DNA of 33,142 nt, from contig NZ_JAIHOM010000056.1 in assembly GCF_026130165.1 (NCBI RefSeq), positions 1 to 33,142 of the forward strand, read 5' to 3'. Position numbers and translations under genes: made by a program. This document shows positions 1-7,735 of the stretch, piece after piece. The notes under the pieces were generated by a model, which was not told the DNA's origin, searched no databases, and worked only from the letters and a program-made list of their open reading frames with translations. The DNA comes from Spirulina subsalsa FACHB-351 (GTDB lineage Bacteria > Cyanobacteriota > Cyanobacteriia > Cyanobacteriales > Spirulinaceae). Each line of letters opens with the position of its first letter. The stretch's first letter is position 1.

Positions 1-110
1 CCATTATAACACACTTAATAAAACTGGCAAGGCTCATTAAGTGTTGACGCTTCGCGGGTTACATACTGTTTTTCTTTTCATCCCCGTCCTAAAGTATCGG
101 GGCTTTCAAG
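1..110 (+). mobile_element. Probable IS200/IS605-like right-end remnant
   Basis: A short hairpin (CCCCG at 82-86 pairing with CGGGG at 98-102, loop containing CCTAAAG) is followed by TTTCAAG at 104-110. Small GC-rich hairpins with a CCTAAAGG-type loop and a nearby TCAA cleavage tetranucleotide are typical of IS200/IS605 ends. The hairpin supplies the last residues and stop codon of the broken cas4. No transposase ORF is visible in the remaining 80 bases, so any tnpA or tnpB would lie to the left of the window. The family assignment is inference from the hairpin and the junction with cas4. Confidence 0.4.
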
Positions 111-458
111 AAAACATGATCGGTAAAGCTGGATACTATTCGCCAGACGTTGGCGGCGGGGGCCAGATTTGTACTCTACGGGATAGGGGAGATCATCCTC
201 TCCAAACTCCACCACATCGGCAATTCCCCGCCATTGGTATTTATGGGAGCAAAGAGAAAGCGATCGCTCCACCCGCACCCCATCCACCACCTCACTGGTA
301 GCAGAATCCGCCCGCTCATGAACCCGATGTCCCCGCAATGTATAAATATTATCCTCAAAGGTTTGTTCAACATGAATTAAGGCACATTGACGGGGACAAA
401 AAACATAATGTTGTAACACACTAATCCACAGATAATCCTCAGTATTTTGTTCACTCAT
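78..458 (-). pseudogene. cas4: Truncated CRISPR-associated nuclease Cas4 (type I-C)
   Basis: The 126-aa product from ATG 458 matches the N-terminal half of type I-C Cas4, a RecB-like nuclease that trims prespacers with Cas1-Cas2. Visible are the first cysteine motif FCPRQC (about residues 20-25), the RGIADVVEF strand with D81, and the VEYKSG strand carrying E95 and K97 of the PD-(D/E)XK site. Similarity ends near IQL (residues 109-111). The remaining residues read into an IS-like hairpin and stop. The C-terminal half, including the three cysteines that complete the Fe-S cluster, is missing; full-length relatives are about 200 aa. A longer frame reaches 530, but its first 24 residues read through a GTAGGTTGGGT repeat, so 458 is preferred. 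It is last in the cas operon, where cas1 and cas2 would normally follow. Probably non-functional in adaptation. Confidence 0.85.
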
Positions 459-503
459 CGCTATTCCGTAGGTTGACAATTTTCTAGATATGAAGCGAGG
501 GAT

Positions 504-535
504 GTTGGGTTTCGCTCCCGCTCCACCCAACCTAC
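504..535 (-). repeat. GTAGGTTGGGT-type interspersed palindrome, copy 1
   Basis: Read on the minus strand, this is GTAGGTTGGGT, then a GC-rich loop, then AACCCAAC, a widespread cyanobacterial intergenic repeat with complementary ends. It sits between cas7c and cas4. A fragment (GTAGGTTG) recurs at 469-476, just upstream of the cas4 start. It may form a hairpin in the operon mRNA. Confidence 0.8.
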
Positions 536-583
536 AGATCCCTAACGATAACCTCCCCTTGGCGATTTTCTATAACCCGCCAA

Positions 584-1708
584 TTAAACTAACTCCGTTA
601 ATGTCACCCCCTCGGGTAAATCATCCTGATTGACTACCACCTCATAATCCTTAAACGAGCGAGGCGTATTATTTGGAGACTCCACTGTAATCCGATCAAA
701 TAATTGATGAGCCGGAGCATTTCCTAACCGCTTGTCATGGGAAAAAATATACAATCCCCGTAACGCCATCAACCCTCGACTCGCGCTCCGATCTAACTCC
801 CACATCCCTTGAATCGCCTGCCAAAATAAAGCTAAATCCTCCTCCGTTACCCCCGTTTGTTGTGCCAAAAATGGCGAAAAGAACCCAAAACCTCGATACA
901 AACCATAGGGAATTTGCGTTTTCCGTCCCATGGTTTGTAAATTAACCCGATCCTCCTTCGCCTCCGTAACAGCCATGCGGGTAATCGACCAATCCAAGGG
1001 CAAAACCGGATCAATGGAACGAGCAAAAGTTAACTGCACCGGCCCCCGCACCTGACCCGCATTTAACCCCGTACTCATGACTGCTCCAAACATTCGCACA
1101 TCATAAAAATTAGCACACATCCACTGTTTAGCCGTCTCGATATTTTTACCCGTTTTTGCAGGCTTGCCTGATTTTTTCACCAAAGCCTCAACAAATTTTT
1201 TCGCTACTTTCCAATCGCTAAATTCCTCCAAATCCTTATACTCTTCCTTCAATTCATCAGTAGAAAGTTCCCCACTATAAGTCAAAGTAGAAACAACATT
1301 ATCCCCTTCCTCTTCATCTTCAATGGCAAAAGCTGAAGGTAATTCATCGGCTAAATTACGCAAAGCTGTAAGGACTTTTTCCTCTTTAATCACCTCAGAA
1401 ACAGGTTCACTCACAGGCAAACCTGAACCAACATAAGCCCGGCGAATTTGCTCATTAAGAACCCCGTGGTGTTCCACAAAAATTTTCAGCCGCTCTTTTT
1501 CCGCTTCCGTTGCTTCATACTCACTATAAACTTCAACATAATTCCGCACCTTCCGTTTTAAACAAACATCCGTCACCAAACCCTGCATGGTTTCTGCATC
1601 AGTCCGAGGTAAATTACCCCCATCCGGGTCCCCATTGGGGTTGCCATCCAACACATCAAAAAGCAAAACAAAATCATGACGGCGGTTTGGATCGGTATAA
1701 ATAGACAT
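584..1708 (-). CDS. cas7c: CRISPR type I-C Cascade backbone protein Cas7c (Csd2)
   Basis: Cas7c polymerises along the crRNA to form the backbone of the type I-C surveillance complex. The N-terminus (HDFVLLFDVLDGNPNGDPD) is the hallmark of the Csd2/Csh2 family, and the ARSIDPVLPLDWSITRMAV and QTMGRKTQIPYGLYRG stretches in the second half are also family-typical. I start at ATG 1708: a GAGGAAAG ribosome-binding site lies about 7 bases upstream, and the upstream extension of the frame (to 1792) translates a repeat element. The product is 374 aa, somewhat longer than many family members, with an acidic central insertion at about residues 110-175. It follows cas8c by about 160 bases, a gap largely taken up by a repeat. 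Confidence 0.95.
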   Translation of the reverse strand: MSIYTDPNRRHDFVLLFDVLDGNPNGDPDGGNLPRTDAETMQGLVTDVCLKRKVRNYVEVYSEYEATEAEKERLKIFVEHHGVLNEQIRRAYVGSGLPVSEPVSEVIKEEKVLTALRNLADELPSAFAIEDEEEGDNVVSTLTYSGELSTDELKEEYKDLEEFSDWKVAKKFVEALVKKSGKPAKTGKNIETAKQWMCANFYDVRMFGAVMSTGLNAGQVRGPVQLTFARSIDPVLPLDWSITRMAVTEAKEDRVNLQTMGRKTQIPYGLYRGFGFFSPFLAQQTGVTEEDLALFWQAIQGMWELDRSASRGLMALRGLYIFSHDKRLGNAPAHQLFDRITVESPNNTPRSFKDYEVVVNQDDLPEGVTLTELV

Positions 1709-1761
1709 GGAATTTCTTTCCTCAATAATTACAAACAGTTCAATACAATTCAAAGCCTTTC

Positions 1762-1791
1762 GTAGGTTGGGTAAAGCGACAGCGCAACCCA
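1762..1791 (+). repeat. GTAGGTTGGGT-type interspersed palindrome, copy 2
   Basis: GTAGGTTGGGT at 1762-1772 is followed by a short GC-rich centre and CAACCCA at 1785-1791, the same repeat family as at 504-535. It lies in the cas8c-cas7c intergenic gap, upstream of the cas7c ribosome-binding site. Confidence 0.8.
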
Positions 1792-1869
1792 ATAATTCAC
1801 CATTACCAACCTTTCAAAATTCCTAATTAATCAAAAAAGCTTGATTTTTGTCAAAAAATATGATATAAA

Positions 1870-2304
1870 TCAGGACTTATTTTGATTCTTTTTACTCCTT
1901 GCCTGCCCATTATTATGGGCGCGTTGATGATAGTAACCCAGGGCGAAAATACTTTGTTGCTGCATCGTAAAACTATGGGGAAAATGCCCCTGATCTGGTT
2001 GGATATGACTGTAAATTTCCTCCAGTTGCAATTGTAAATTGTGATGGGCTCCAGGCTGGTTTTTCCGAATTTTGCTGAGGTGGGCCTGTGCGCCTTGGAT
2101 TAACACCCCCATCACCTTCCCCGGTGTGGTGGACATAGCCCCGTAGTAGCGATCTACTAGGGTGGCGTTGATGTCTTTCCCTAATGCTGTGCGCTGGATT
2201 TGTTCCAGTTGTGCGAGTAGGCGGCCGCAGTGGTAGGCGGTGAGGTCAGGGCCTTCTAGGGGGGGCTGTAAATTCAATTCAGCCATCGATTCAGTTTCAT
2301 TCAT
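1870..2304 (-). CDS. cas11c: Internal small subunit Cas11c, in frame within cas8c
   Basis: In type I-C systems the small subunit Cas11 is known to be made from an internal start near the 3' end of cas8c. Here an in-frame ATG at 2304 is preceded by AAGGAA with a 9-base spacer, a good Shine-Dalgarno in the middle of a coding region. Translation from it gives 144 aa, the size expected for Cas11c, beginning MNETESMAELN and covering the helical C-terminal part (CGRLLAQLEQIQ, DRYYGAMSTTPG). A second in-frame ATG six codons on is the alternative. The function in binding the non-target strand is inferred from the family. Confidence reflects that no expression evidence is available. Confidence 0.7.
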   Translation of the reverse strand: MNETESMAELNLQPPLEGPDLTAYHCGRLLAQLEQIQRTALGKDINATLVDRYYGAMSTTPGKVMGVLIQGAQAHLSKIRKNQPGAHHNLQLQLEEIYSHIQPDQGHFPHSFTMQQQSIFALGYYHQRAHNNGQARSKKNQNKS

Positions 2305-3636
2305 GGGGATAATTTCCTTAAACGTGAGGTAAAGCTTAATGAACGCGGCGCGGGGATGGGTCATTTTATGGTCTTGATCGACCCGAATCCGCCGCACAAC
2401 ACTGGCTAACAGTTCATCGGGTAGCGGTTTCCCCTGCAAGGCGGCGAAAAACAAAGCGGTGGGCATTCGGGGCAACATTTCCTTGCTCACATCCCGATAG
2501 GTAGAGGCGGCTAGGGCGTAGAGGCCAAAGAGTTTAGGATCTTCTCCCGTGGGACTCACTACCTGTTGCGCCCGAAACCACCGACCGAGGTTTTCTCGGA
2601 CTTCGGCGAGGGTGATATTGAGCCAACTGCGGACGACGGTGCGGGCGTTGTTGGCGGTGAGGGCAAGGGCATAAAAGCGGTCTTGTTCCAGTTGCTCTAA
2701 GGCGGTGACATTGGGCTGTTTTTTTAGCCCCGCGATGAGGTCTTTCACTTGAGCTTGGGCCTGTTCATCACTGGGTTTATCTAAGAGGCTAAAGAGATCA
2801 AATCCTGTGGCTTCTTTTGTCCACCAGGCATAAACGGCTTTATCGCTGATGCGGAGGTGAGAATCCCGGTCTTTGAGCAGGTGATTGAGGGCTTTGGCGA
2901 AGGCTTCTCCGGCATCGCGGGAAATGGGGGAGGTGAGGGAGTTGGCGAGGCCGTAGGATTCAAAGGCCTTGGAGTTGGCGGAAACTAAGGCGGTGCCGGA
3001 TGCTTGACCGCCGGGGACTCCTTTAATGGTGAAGGGGAGTCGTTGCTGGACGGGGCCATAGTGGCCGGAGACTAAACACCAGCCGAGATGTTCTGCTGCT
3101 TCTGTTCCCCCGGTATGGTTTGCCCAAAATTGCTGGATGGCGGTCAATTGGGCTTTGTCTTCGGCGGGGATGACGGGGCCGCTGGGGGTCATGACTTGAA
3201 AGGTGATGACCATGCTGGGGTCGAAGTCGGGGGGGAGGAGATGGCGATCGCGCTCCGGTTCCCAGCCATCCAAAAATTTAACAATTGCTTCAACCACTGG
3301 CAATTGAGTAGACTCAGCGCAAAGACGAGCTAGATCCTTAAACTGGGCATGACATTGGGCAATGCGATCGCGTTTTGATTTGGCTTTAGGGATTCCGAGA
3401 ACATATTCCCCAGTATCAGCAAGGAGTTTGGGACTAATGCCGGAACTGCGATTAATATGGGGCAGAATTTTCGGCGCTCCCCGTTTGTTTTTTTTATCTC
3501 CCAGGGGAGTGAGGAGATCACCCCGGAGTTGACCCTCTAGGGTGAGACTAATCAGCCAACGGACAGGGGAGGGACCATACATGGCGGGGGTAGGGTCGAT
3601 GCGCTGGGCATAGTCAGCGAGGGCTTTAAGGAGCAT
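1870..3636 (-). CDS. cas8c: CRISPR type I-C large subunit Cas8c (Csd1)
   Basis: Cas8c is the large subunit of the type I-C complex, involved in PAM recognition and Cas3 recruitment. The 588-aa length and the N-terminus (MLLKALADYAQRIDP, then GPSPVRWLISL) match Csd1, as do the C-terminal LGRLLA-like segment (CGRLLAQLEQIQ) and the DRYYGAMSTTPGKV motif. The start is 3 bases after the cas5c stop with little Shine-Dalgarno signal of its own, which suggests translational coupling. The last quarter also encodes Cas11c from an internal start at 2304. A HIP1 site falls within the gene at about 3363. The C-terminal tail is rich in K, N and Q, as expected for a nucleic-acid-binding end. Confidence 0.95.
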   Translation of the reverse strand: MLLKALADYAQRIDPTPAMYGPSPVRWLISLTLEGQLRGDLLTPLGDKKNKRGAPKILPHINRSSGISPKLLADTGEYVLGIPKAKSKRDRIAQCHAQFKDLARLCAESTQLPVVEAIVKFLDGWEPERDRHLLPPDFDPSMVITFQVMTPSGPVIPAEDKAQLTAIQQFWANHTGGTEAAEHLGWCLVSGHYGPVQQRLPFTIKGVPGGQASGTALVSANSKAFESYGLANSLTSPISRDAGEAFAKALNHLLKDRDSHLRISDKAVYAWWTKEATGFDLFSLLDKPSDEQAQAQVKDLIAGLKKQPNVTALEQLEQDRFYALALTANNARTVVRSWLNITLAEVRENLGRWFRAQQVVSPTGEDPKLFGLYALAASTYRDVSKEMLPRMPTALFFAALQGKPLPDELLASVVRRIRVDQDHKMTHPRAAFIKLYLTFKEIIPMNETESMAELNLQPPLEGPDLTAYHCGRLLAQLEQIQRTALGKDINATLVDRYYGAMSTTPGKVMGVLIQGAQAHLSKIRKNQPGAHHNLQLQLEEIYSHIQPDQGHFPHSFTMQQQSIFALGYYHQRAHNNGQARSKKNQNKS

Positions 3637-3639
3637 GAT

Positions 3640-4335
3640 TTAAAGGGGTTGAGGGGGGATGGTGAGGATGCCTTGTTCTAAACGGGCTGCGAAGAAGCGA
3701 GGGCGGGCATTCCCGGAGATGATGCGACGGCCTTGGGCATCTTGTTGACGGTATTGAATGGAGCCTTTGGGGGCGGGCTGAAATTCAAGGTCATAGAGCA
3801 TTAAGCCCAGTTCATCGCTGCGATTAATGGCTTGTTCTTGTCCGGTGGGGGGTTCAAAGAAGGCGCTAAATTCCCGGGTGCCGAAGTAGGGCTGATGGTG
3901 GCATTGACCGCGCTGCACTCGACGACGGAATTGGTCGCGATATTTGGCGATGTTCTCCGTAGCGTGGGCTTTTAAATAAATCTGGGCTTCGATGAGATAG
4001 GCGACATTGCGTAGACCGAGGGTATGACGTTGAGCGCGATCGCCATCGGCAAAATACCCCCCGACTCCGGTTTTTGCCCAACTCTTGGCACTACTTTCAC
4101 TCTGGCAGTTATTCACTTCATTCCGCCAGATAGAGAAGTGTTGAATGGGGGTGAGGACATGGATTTTTTCGATGCGATAGCCCATTTCCGGTTTCCAGAA
4201 AATGGCTTCGAGAATCCCCCGTGCTGCGCTGGGGGTGATCACATCGTAACTAATGCGCTCTACTTTAAATTCCGGTCGGGTAAAGCAGGCAAAGTCGCCG
4301 TAGACTTTAAGCGTGAGGGGTGGACAAAGGCTCAC
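3640..4335 (-). CDS. cas5c: CRISPR type I-C crRNA endoribonuclease Cas5c (Cas5d)
   Basis: In type I-C, Cas5 replaces Cas6: it cleaves pre-crRNA and caps the 5' handle. Family landmarks are LTLKVYGDFACFTRPEFK near the N-terminus, ITPSAARGILEAIFWKPEM (residues about 33-51), and a C-terminal PKGSIQYRQQDAQGRR region followed by FFAARLEQGILTIP. The product is 231 aa, normal for Cas5d. I choose the GTG at 4335 because AAGGAT sits 8 bases upstream; the longer frame would need a TTG at 4362 without a ribosome-binding site. The catalytic tyrosine/lysine/histidine positions cannot be fixed without an alignment. It lies upstream of and nearly touching cas8c. Confidence 0.93.
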   Translation of the reverse strand: MSLCPPLTLKVYGDFACFTRPEFKVERISYDVITPSAARGILEAIFWKPEMGYRIEKIHVLTPIQHFSIWRNEVNNCQSESSAKSWAKTGVGGYFADGDRAQRHTLGLRNVAYLIEAQIYLKAHATENIAKYRDQFRRRVQRGQCHHQPYFGTREFSAFFEPPTGQEQAINRSDELGLMLYDLEFQPAPKGSIQYRQQDAQGRRIISGNARPRFFAARLEQGILTIPPQPL

Positions 4336-4531
4336 TGTACTGATCCTTAACGAATGGGACAAGGAAAGGTGAAAAAGGAGCTTTCCTCTTTCTTCCTCTT
4401 CCGAGAAAGGGGGGATAGTAGACTAGGACGGTTTCCCTTGAACCGCCATCCCTAGGATTTAAGCAACAACCCAACGGGGCTAAATTTCGGAAATTTGGCT
4501 CAATATCCAAAGTTTACGTCACAAATTCCAC

Positions 4532-4570
4532 GGAACAGGGAACAGGGAATAGGGAATAGGTAATAGGGAA
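4532..4570 (+). repeat. Heptameric short tandem repeat (GGAACAG/GGAATAG)
   Basis: Five consecutive 7-base units (GGAACAG twice, GGAATAG twice, GTAATAG) are followed by GGAA. This is the cyanobacterial STRR type of repeat, located in the cas3-cas5c gap. On the coding strand it reads as TTCCCTA/TTCCCTG units. The rest of the gap (4336-4531) shows no gene. Confidence 0.9.
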
Positions 4571-4604
4571 TTTCTCCCCTGCTCCCCAAGTTATTCAGCC
4601 AGCA

Positions 4605-6839
4605 CTAAATAATCAAATCAAAGGGATCACGCTGGATGGGTTCACCTTGCCATTGAATCCCCACTAACTCATCATAGCCCCCTGTCCATTCCCACAGACC
4701 GGGAATCACTTCTTGGCGATTCTCTTCGTTTTGATTGAACTGCCAAGGGAATAGATTCACCAGATAAGCTTGTAAACGACGGCGAGTTTCTCGCCCCACC
4801 CGACCCTGAGAGCGCATCTGAGCTAAAATCTTCCCACTCTCCCCATAATTCACTACCACCGGAATGGTCTGATCTTCAATCAGGGAAAACTGAGCCACCC
4901 CCGGATAATTGAGCTTTTTCCGTTCCCCTTGAATCTCTTGGCCGGGGGAGAAATCCACCTGTTGATAGAGTTCTTGGAAATAGCGCAGAAAGAGGTCTGG
5001 GGTATGGAGGGCATCCATTTCTTCCGGACTGAGGTAGTTTTTCGCCACAGCGTAGGCCGTTTGATAGAGGCCACGGGGACTCCCTCCCTCTTGGGGTTCA
5101 AAAATAATCACCTGACCGCGATCGCGCTTTCCCTCTCGATTACACCGCCCGGCCGCTTGTACAATCCGGTCTAAGGGTGCGATCGCCCGATACACCACCG
5201 GAAAATCCAAATCTACCCCCGCCTCCACCACCTGAGTAGACACCACCCAACAGGGCAACCCCTCCGCCAAGCGTCGTTTCACCACCCCCAACACCCGCCG
5301 ACGATGAGCGCCACAGAGCAACGTCGAGAGATGAAACACCCCCTCACCGGGAAACTCCGCCGCTTCTAGGGCTTCTAACACCCCTAACGCATCCTTGCGC
5401 GTATTAACAATCATTAAAGCCTGTTGAGCCGACCGTGCTTGTAAATCTGCCATTAAATCCGACCAAGACCAAGCCCCCGACCGTCGGATATAATCCACCC
5501 GTTTTAAGCGCTGGAAGTGCCTCTGAGCCTCAGCAGGCGGCACAATATCCGTAATTTGGTCAAATCCTCCTACATAGGGGTTAGTCCCCTCAAACGCGGG
5601 CTGAGTCGCCGTACAGAGAACCAGCGTCACCCCGTAATATTTCACCAACTGCCCCAACACATCCAAAATCGGATCTAAGAGAGGAATGGGCAAAGTTTGC
5701 ACCTCATCCAACACAATCACACTGTTCACCAGATTATGCAGTTTCCGGCAAGGCATGGGGCGATGAGCAAACAGACTATTAAACAACTGCACCGTTGTCG
5801 TGACAATTAAAGGGGCATCCCAATTTTGCGCCACCAAACGAGCTTGAGCATAGCCAGACCGGGCATCTTCATCCCGCCAATCTTCCTTGAAGCCCTCCGG
5901 GGAAATCGCGCTGTGATGCTCTAAAACCGCCATTTCTCCCAAGGGGGCGAAAATATCCCGATAGACCTGGACCGTCTGTTCAATAATGCTGGTATAGGGT
6001 ACCGCAAAAATCACCCGACGCTGACCATATTCGCAAGCATGATTTAACGCAAACGCCAAACCACTGCGGGTTTTTCCCCCTCCCGTCGGCACACAGAGCC
6101 GAAAAACCCCCGGCTTTTGTAAGGCCTGAGCGCAACAATAATCATAAACCTCCCGCCGGACTTGATTCACGGGAGTATCTGGCACCTTTTCCATCAAGGC
6201 CGCTTGTTCATGGGCTAACTGGGCTTGGAGTTGGGGCAGGGTGAGGGGAATATCCCGTTGTGCCGTCTGTTCTGGGTTAAAATGCTGTTCCGTGTCCAGA
6301 TGATCCCCATCAATCAGGCAGGAAAAGAGCAAGCGCAGGAACAATTCAGCCCGCAAGGGATCCCGTTGATGGGCAGTCATCTCTTGAGCGAGAGTTGGGG
6401 GGGCTGTTAGATTAATCCCTGCCGCCTCTGCCCGTTTTAACACCTCTTGATAATCCGTCGCTGTGCGGTCAGGATTGCGCCCTTGGAGTTTGACCCCAAG
6501 TGAATCAAAAGCAGGTAGGCCGCTATGATGCCCATAAATCAGGGCGGCGAGGGGTGGAAACTCTTGGGCGGCTAACTTTGCCCCATGAATCGCATGGGGA
6601 ACGGACTTGGCTTTTTTATCTCCCCGATGGCATCCTTGCAAATAGGCTTGAAAGTCGGGATTATACTTGCCTAAATCGTGCCACAGTCCCCCATAATGCC
6701 CTACCGTGGGAGCGCCCAAAAGGGTCGCAAATTCGGCCGTGCGTTGGGCTACTTGAACCAGATGGGCTTTTAAATCATGCCACTGTTGGGGACGGTTGGG
6801 GGAGGGGGTATGGGCGACAGGATGGGATGGGAGAGTCAT
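4605..6839 (-). CDS. cas3: CRISPR type I-C helicase-nuclease Cas3 (HD plus DExH)
   Basis: Cas3 unwinds and degrades target DNA after Cascade binding. An N-terminal HD nuclease domain shows GLWHDLGKY, HAIHGAKLA, YGHHSG and DGDHLDTE. It is followed by a superfamily 2 helicase with Walker A PTGGGKTRSG, DEVQ in VILDEVQTLP, STQVVEAGVDLDFP (motif V) and QAAGRCNREG (motif VI). All catalytic landmarks look intact. From ATG 6839 it is 744 aa. An upstream ATG at 6896 extends the frame, but through low-complexity GGGAGTCAGGAG-like repeat DNA and without a Shine-Dalgarno, so 6839 is preferred. The gene is first in the operon. No convincing promoter was identified in 6840-7001, which holds repeat-like sequence. 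Confidence 0.95.
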   Translation of the reverse strand: MTLPSHPVAHTPSPNRPQQWHDLKAHLVQVAQRTAEFATLLGAPTVGHYGGLWHDLGKYNPDFQAYLQGCHRGDKKAKSVPHAIHGAKLAAQEFPPLAALIYGHHSGLPAFDSLGVKLQGRNPDRTATDYQEVLKRAEAAGINLTAPPTLAQEMTAHQRDPLRAELFLRLLFSCLIDGDHLDTEQHFNPEQTAQRDIPLTLPQLQAQLAHEQAALMEKVPDTPVNQVRREVYDYCCAQALQKPGVFRLCVPTGGGKTRSGLAFALNHACEYGQRRVIFAVPYTSIIEQTVQVYRDIFAPLGEMAVLEHHSAISPEGFKEDWRDEDARSGYAQARLVAQNWDAPLIVTTTVQLFNSLFAHRPMPCRKLHNLVNSVIVLDEVQTLPIPLLDPILDVLGQLVKYYGVTLVLCTATQPAFEGTNPYVGGFDQITDIVPPAEAQRHFQRLKRVDYIRRSGAWSWSDLMADLQARSAQQALMIVNTRKDALGVLEALEAAEFPGEGVFHLSTLLCGAHRRRVLGVVKRRLAEGLPCWVVSTQVVEAGVDLDFPVVYRAIAPLDRIVQAAGRCNREGKRDRGQVIIFEPQEGGSPRGLYQTAYAVAKNYLSPEEMDALHTPDLFLRYFQELYQQVDFSPGQEIQGERKKLNYPGVAQFSLIEDQTIPVVVNYGESGKILAQMRSQGRVGRETRRRLQAYLVNLFPWQFNQNEENRQEVIPGLWEWTGGYDELVGIQWQGEPIQRDPFDLII

Positions 6840-7001
6840 AATTTGGGAATAGGGAAGCAGGAGGGAGGGGGAGTCAGGAGTTGCGAGTAATGTCATTGCG
6901 TTCGCGCAGCGTTCCGTAGGAAGGTACGAAGCAACTTAGTTGGGGAATTATTCCCTATTCCCTTGTTAAGTCTAGCATTCGGTTTTTTCAGCAGACCCTA
7001 C

Positions 7002-7319
7002 TTAGAGGCAAGACTTGATCAAATCATCCAGCTTCTCTTGAATTTCTTCCATGGTTTGTTCTCCCTGACTTTCCAGCCCCATTGCCATTAATAACCGTCC
7101 CAACTGAATAGCATCATCAGGCTGCAAAATAAAGCCAATTTCTTCCACAGAATTCAAAACACAGGGCAATTTTTCTGAATTTTTAGCAGCAAAAGTAGCA
7201 TGAATTTCTGAACCTAATTTAGAAACTTGTTCTCCTGTTATAGTTAGGCTAGTGATATTACTCATTAAAGTAATAGCTTGGGTTTTTAAGGGGTGAGTAT
7301 GGGAAGTTTTTGAGGTCAT
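7002..7319 (-). CDS. Unrecognised 105-aa protein downstream of arsR
   Basis: I do not recognise this family. It is acidic, apparently soluble, with no transmembrane segment or signal peptide, and has two cysteines (in KLPCVLN and the C-terminal KSCL). The second half (LQPDDAIQLGRLLMAMGLESQ, then EEIQEKLDDLIK) looks helical. AGGA lies 8 bases before ATG 7319; a later ATG at 7265 has no ribosome-binding site. It is the last gene after sqr and arsR on the same strand, 66 bases past the arsR stop, and a 9-base inverted repeat lies in that gap. Its position suggests a role in the sulfide/metalloid response, but this is only context. Confidence 0.65.
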   Translation of the reverse strand: MTSKTSHTHPLKTQAITLMSNITSLTITGEQVSKLGSEIHATFAAKNSEKLPCVLNSVEEIGFILQPDDAIQLGRLLMAMGLESQGEQTMEEIQEKLDDLIKSCL

Positions 7320-7351
7320 AATTTTCCTAGGGTTGGATGTGATTTTTCTAT

Positions 7352-7388
7352 TGAATAACTGATTTTTTACAAAAGAATTAGTTATTCA
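7352..7388 (-). promoter_or_regulatory. Inverted repeat TGAATAACT/AGTTATTCA, possible operator
   Basis: Perfect 9-base arms at 7352-7360 and 7380-7388, extendable inward by ATT/AAT after one mismatch, overlap the arsR stop codon and precede the 105-aa gene. No uridine tract follows on the minus strand, so an operator or mRNA hairpin is likelier than an intrinsic terminator. AT-rich dyads of this type are typical ArsR-family sites. Confidence 0.5.
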
Positions 7389-7670
7389 TTTGGTGAGTTG
7401 CTCATGACAGAGGGCTAAAATTTCTGGATTGACAATGCGATAATAACGACAAATTCCATCTCTTCGGCAAGCCACAATTTTGGCAATTTTCAAGAGTTGT
7501 AAATGCTTAGATACATTGGCTTGATTCAGTCCGGTCATCTGACAGATCTCAGTAACGTTACGCTCCTCTTGACAAATTGCTGCTAAAATTTGTAACCGAC
7601 TGGGTTCACTTAGGGTCTTAAAATGGTCAGCAAGTTGCTCAAAAATGGGGGGAGGAAGGTCGGTATTCAT
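7386..7670 (-). CDS. ArsR-family winged-helix repressor
   Basis: The 94-aa product has the ArsR architecture: FKTLSEPSRLQILAAI (helices 1-2), the recognition helix TGLNQANVSKHLQLLK, and the beta-wing VACRRDGICRYYRI. Members repress metal, arsenic or sulfide genes and release DNA when their cysteines bind or oxidise. The classic ELCVC arsenite motif is absent: at its place is NVTEIC, with one cysteine. Five cysteines are present (in AAIC, EIC, VAC, GIC and ALC). ATG 7670 is chosen over an in-frame TTG at 7682; neither has a strong Shine-Dalgarno. It lies 112 bases downstream of sqr on the same strand, which resembles the Synechocystis arrangement in which an ArsR-type repressor (SuoR) controls sqr. 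The inducer here is unknown. Confidence 0.92.
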   Translation of the reverse strand: MNTDLPPPIFEQLADHFKTLSEPSRLQILAAICQEERNVTEICQMTGLNQANVSKHLQLLKIAKIVACRRDGICRYYRIVNPEILALCHEQLTK

Positions 7671-7735
7671 GACTCGATACAAAGAAGGTTAGTTTGGCAA
7701 AAATGCGAACAAAGAAAGGATAAAATACGCCATAC

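Noticed and set aside
78-530. Cas4 starting at 530
   Set aside because: The first 24 residues translate a GTAGGTTGGGT repeat and its flank; the family N-terminus fits the ATG at 458.
1709-1792. N-terminal extension of Cas7c
   Set aside because: It reads through a repeat element, and a good ribosome-binding site stands just before the ATG at 1708.
3088-4350. Plus-strand reading frames opposite cas8c and cas5c
   Set aside because: They are antisense shadows of intact, conserved Cas genes with no ribosome-binding sites or recognisable domains.
4532-4570. CRISPR array next to the cas genes
   Set aside because: The units are contiguous 7-base repeats with no spacers; this is STRR DNA. No 30-37-base repeats with unique spacers occur in the window.
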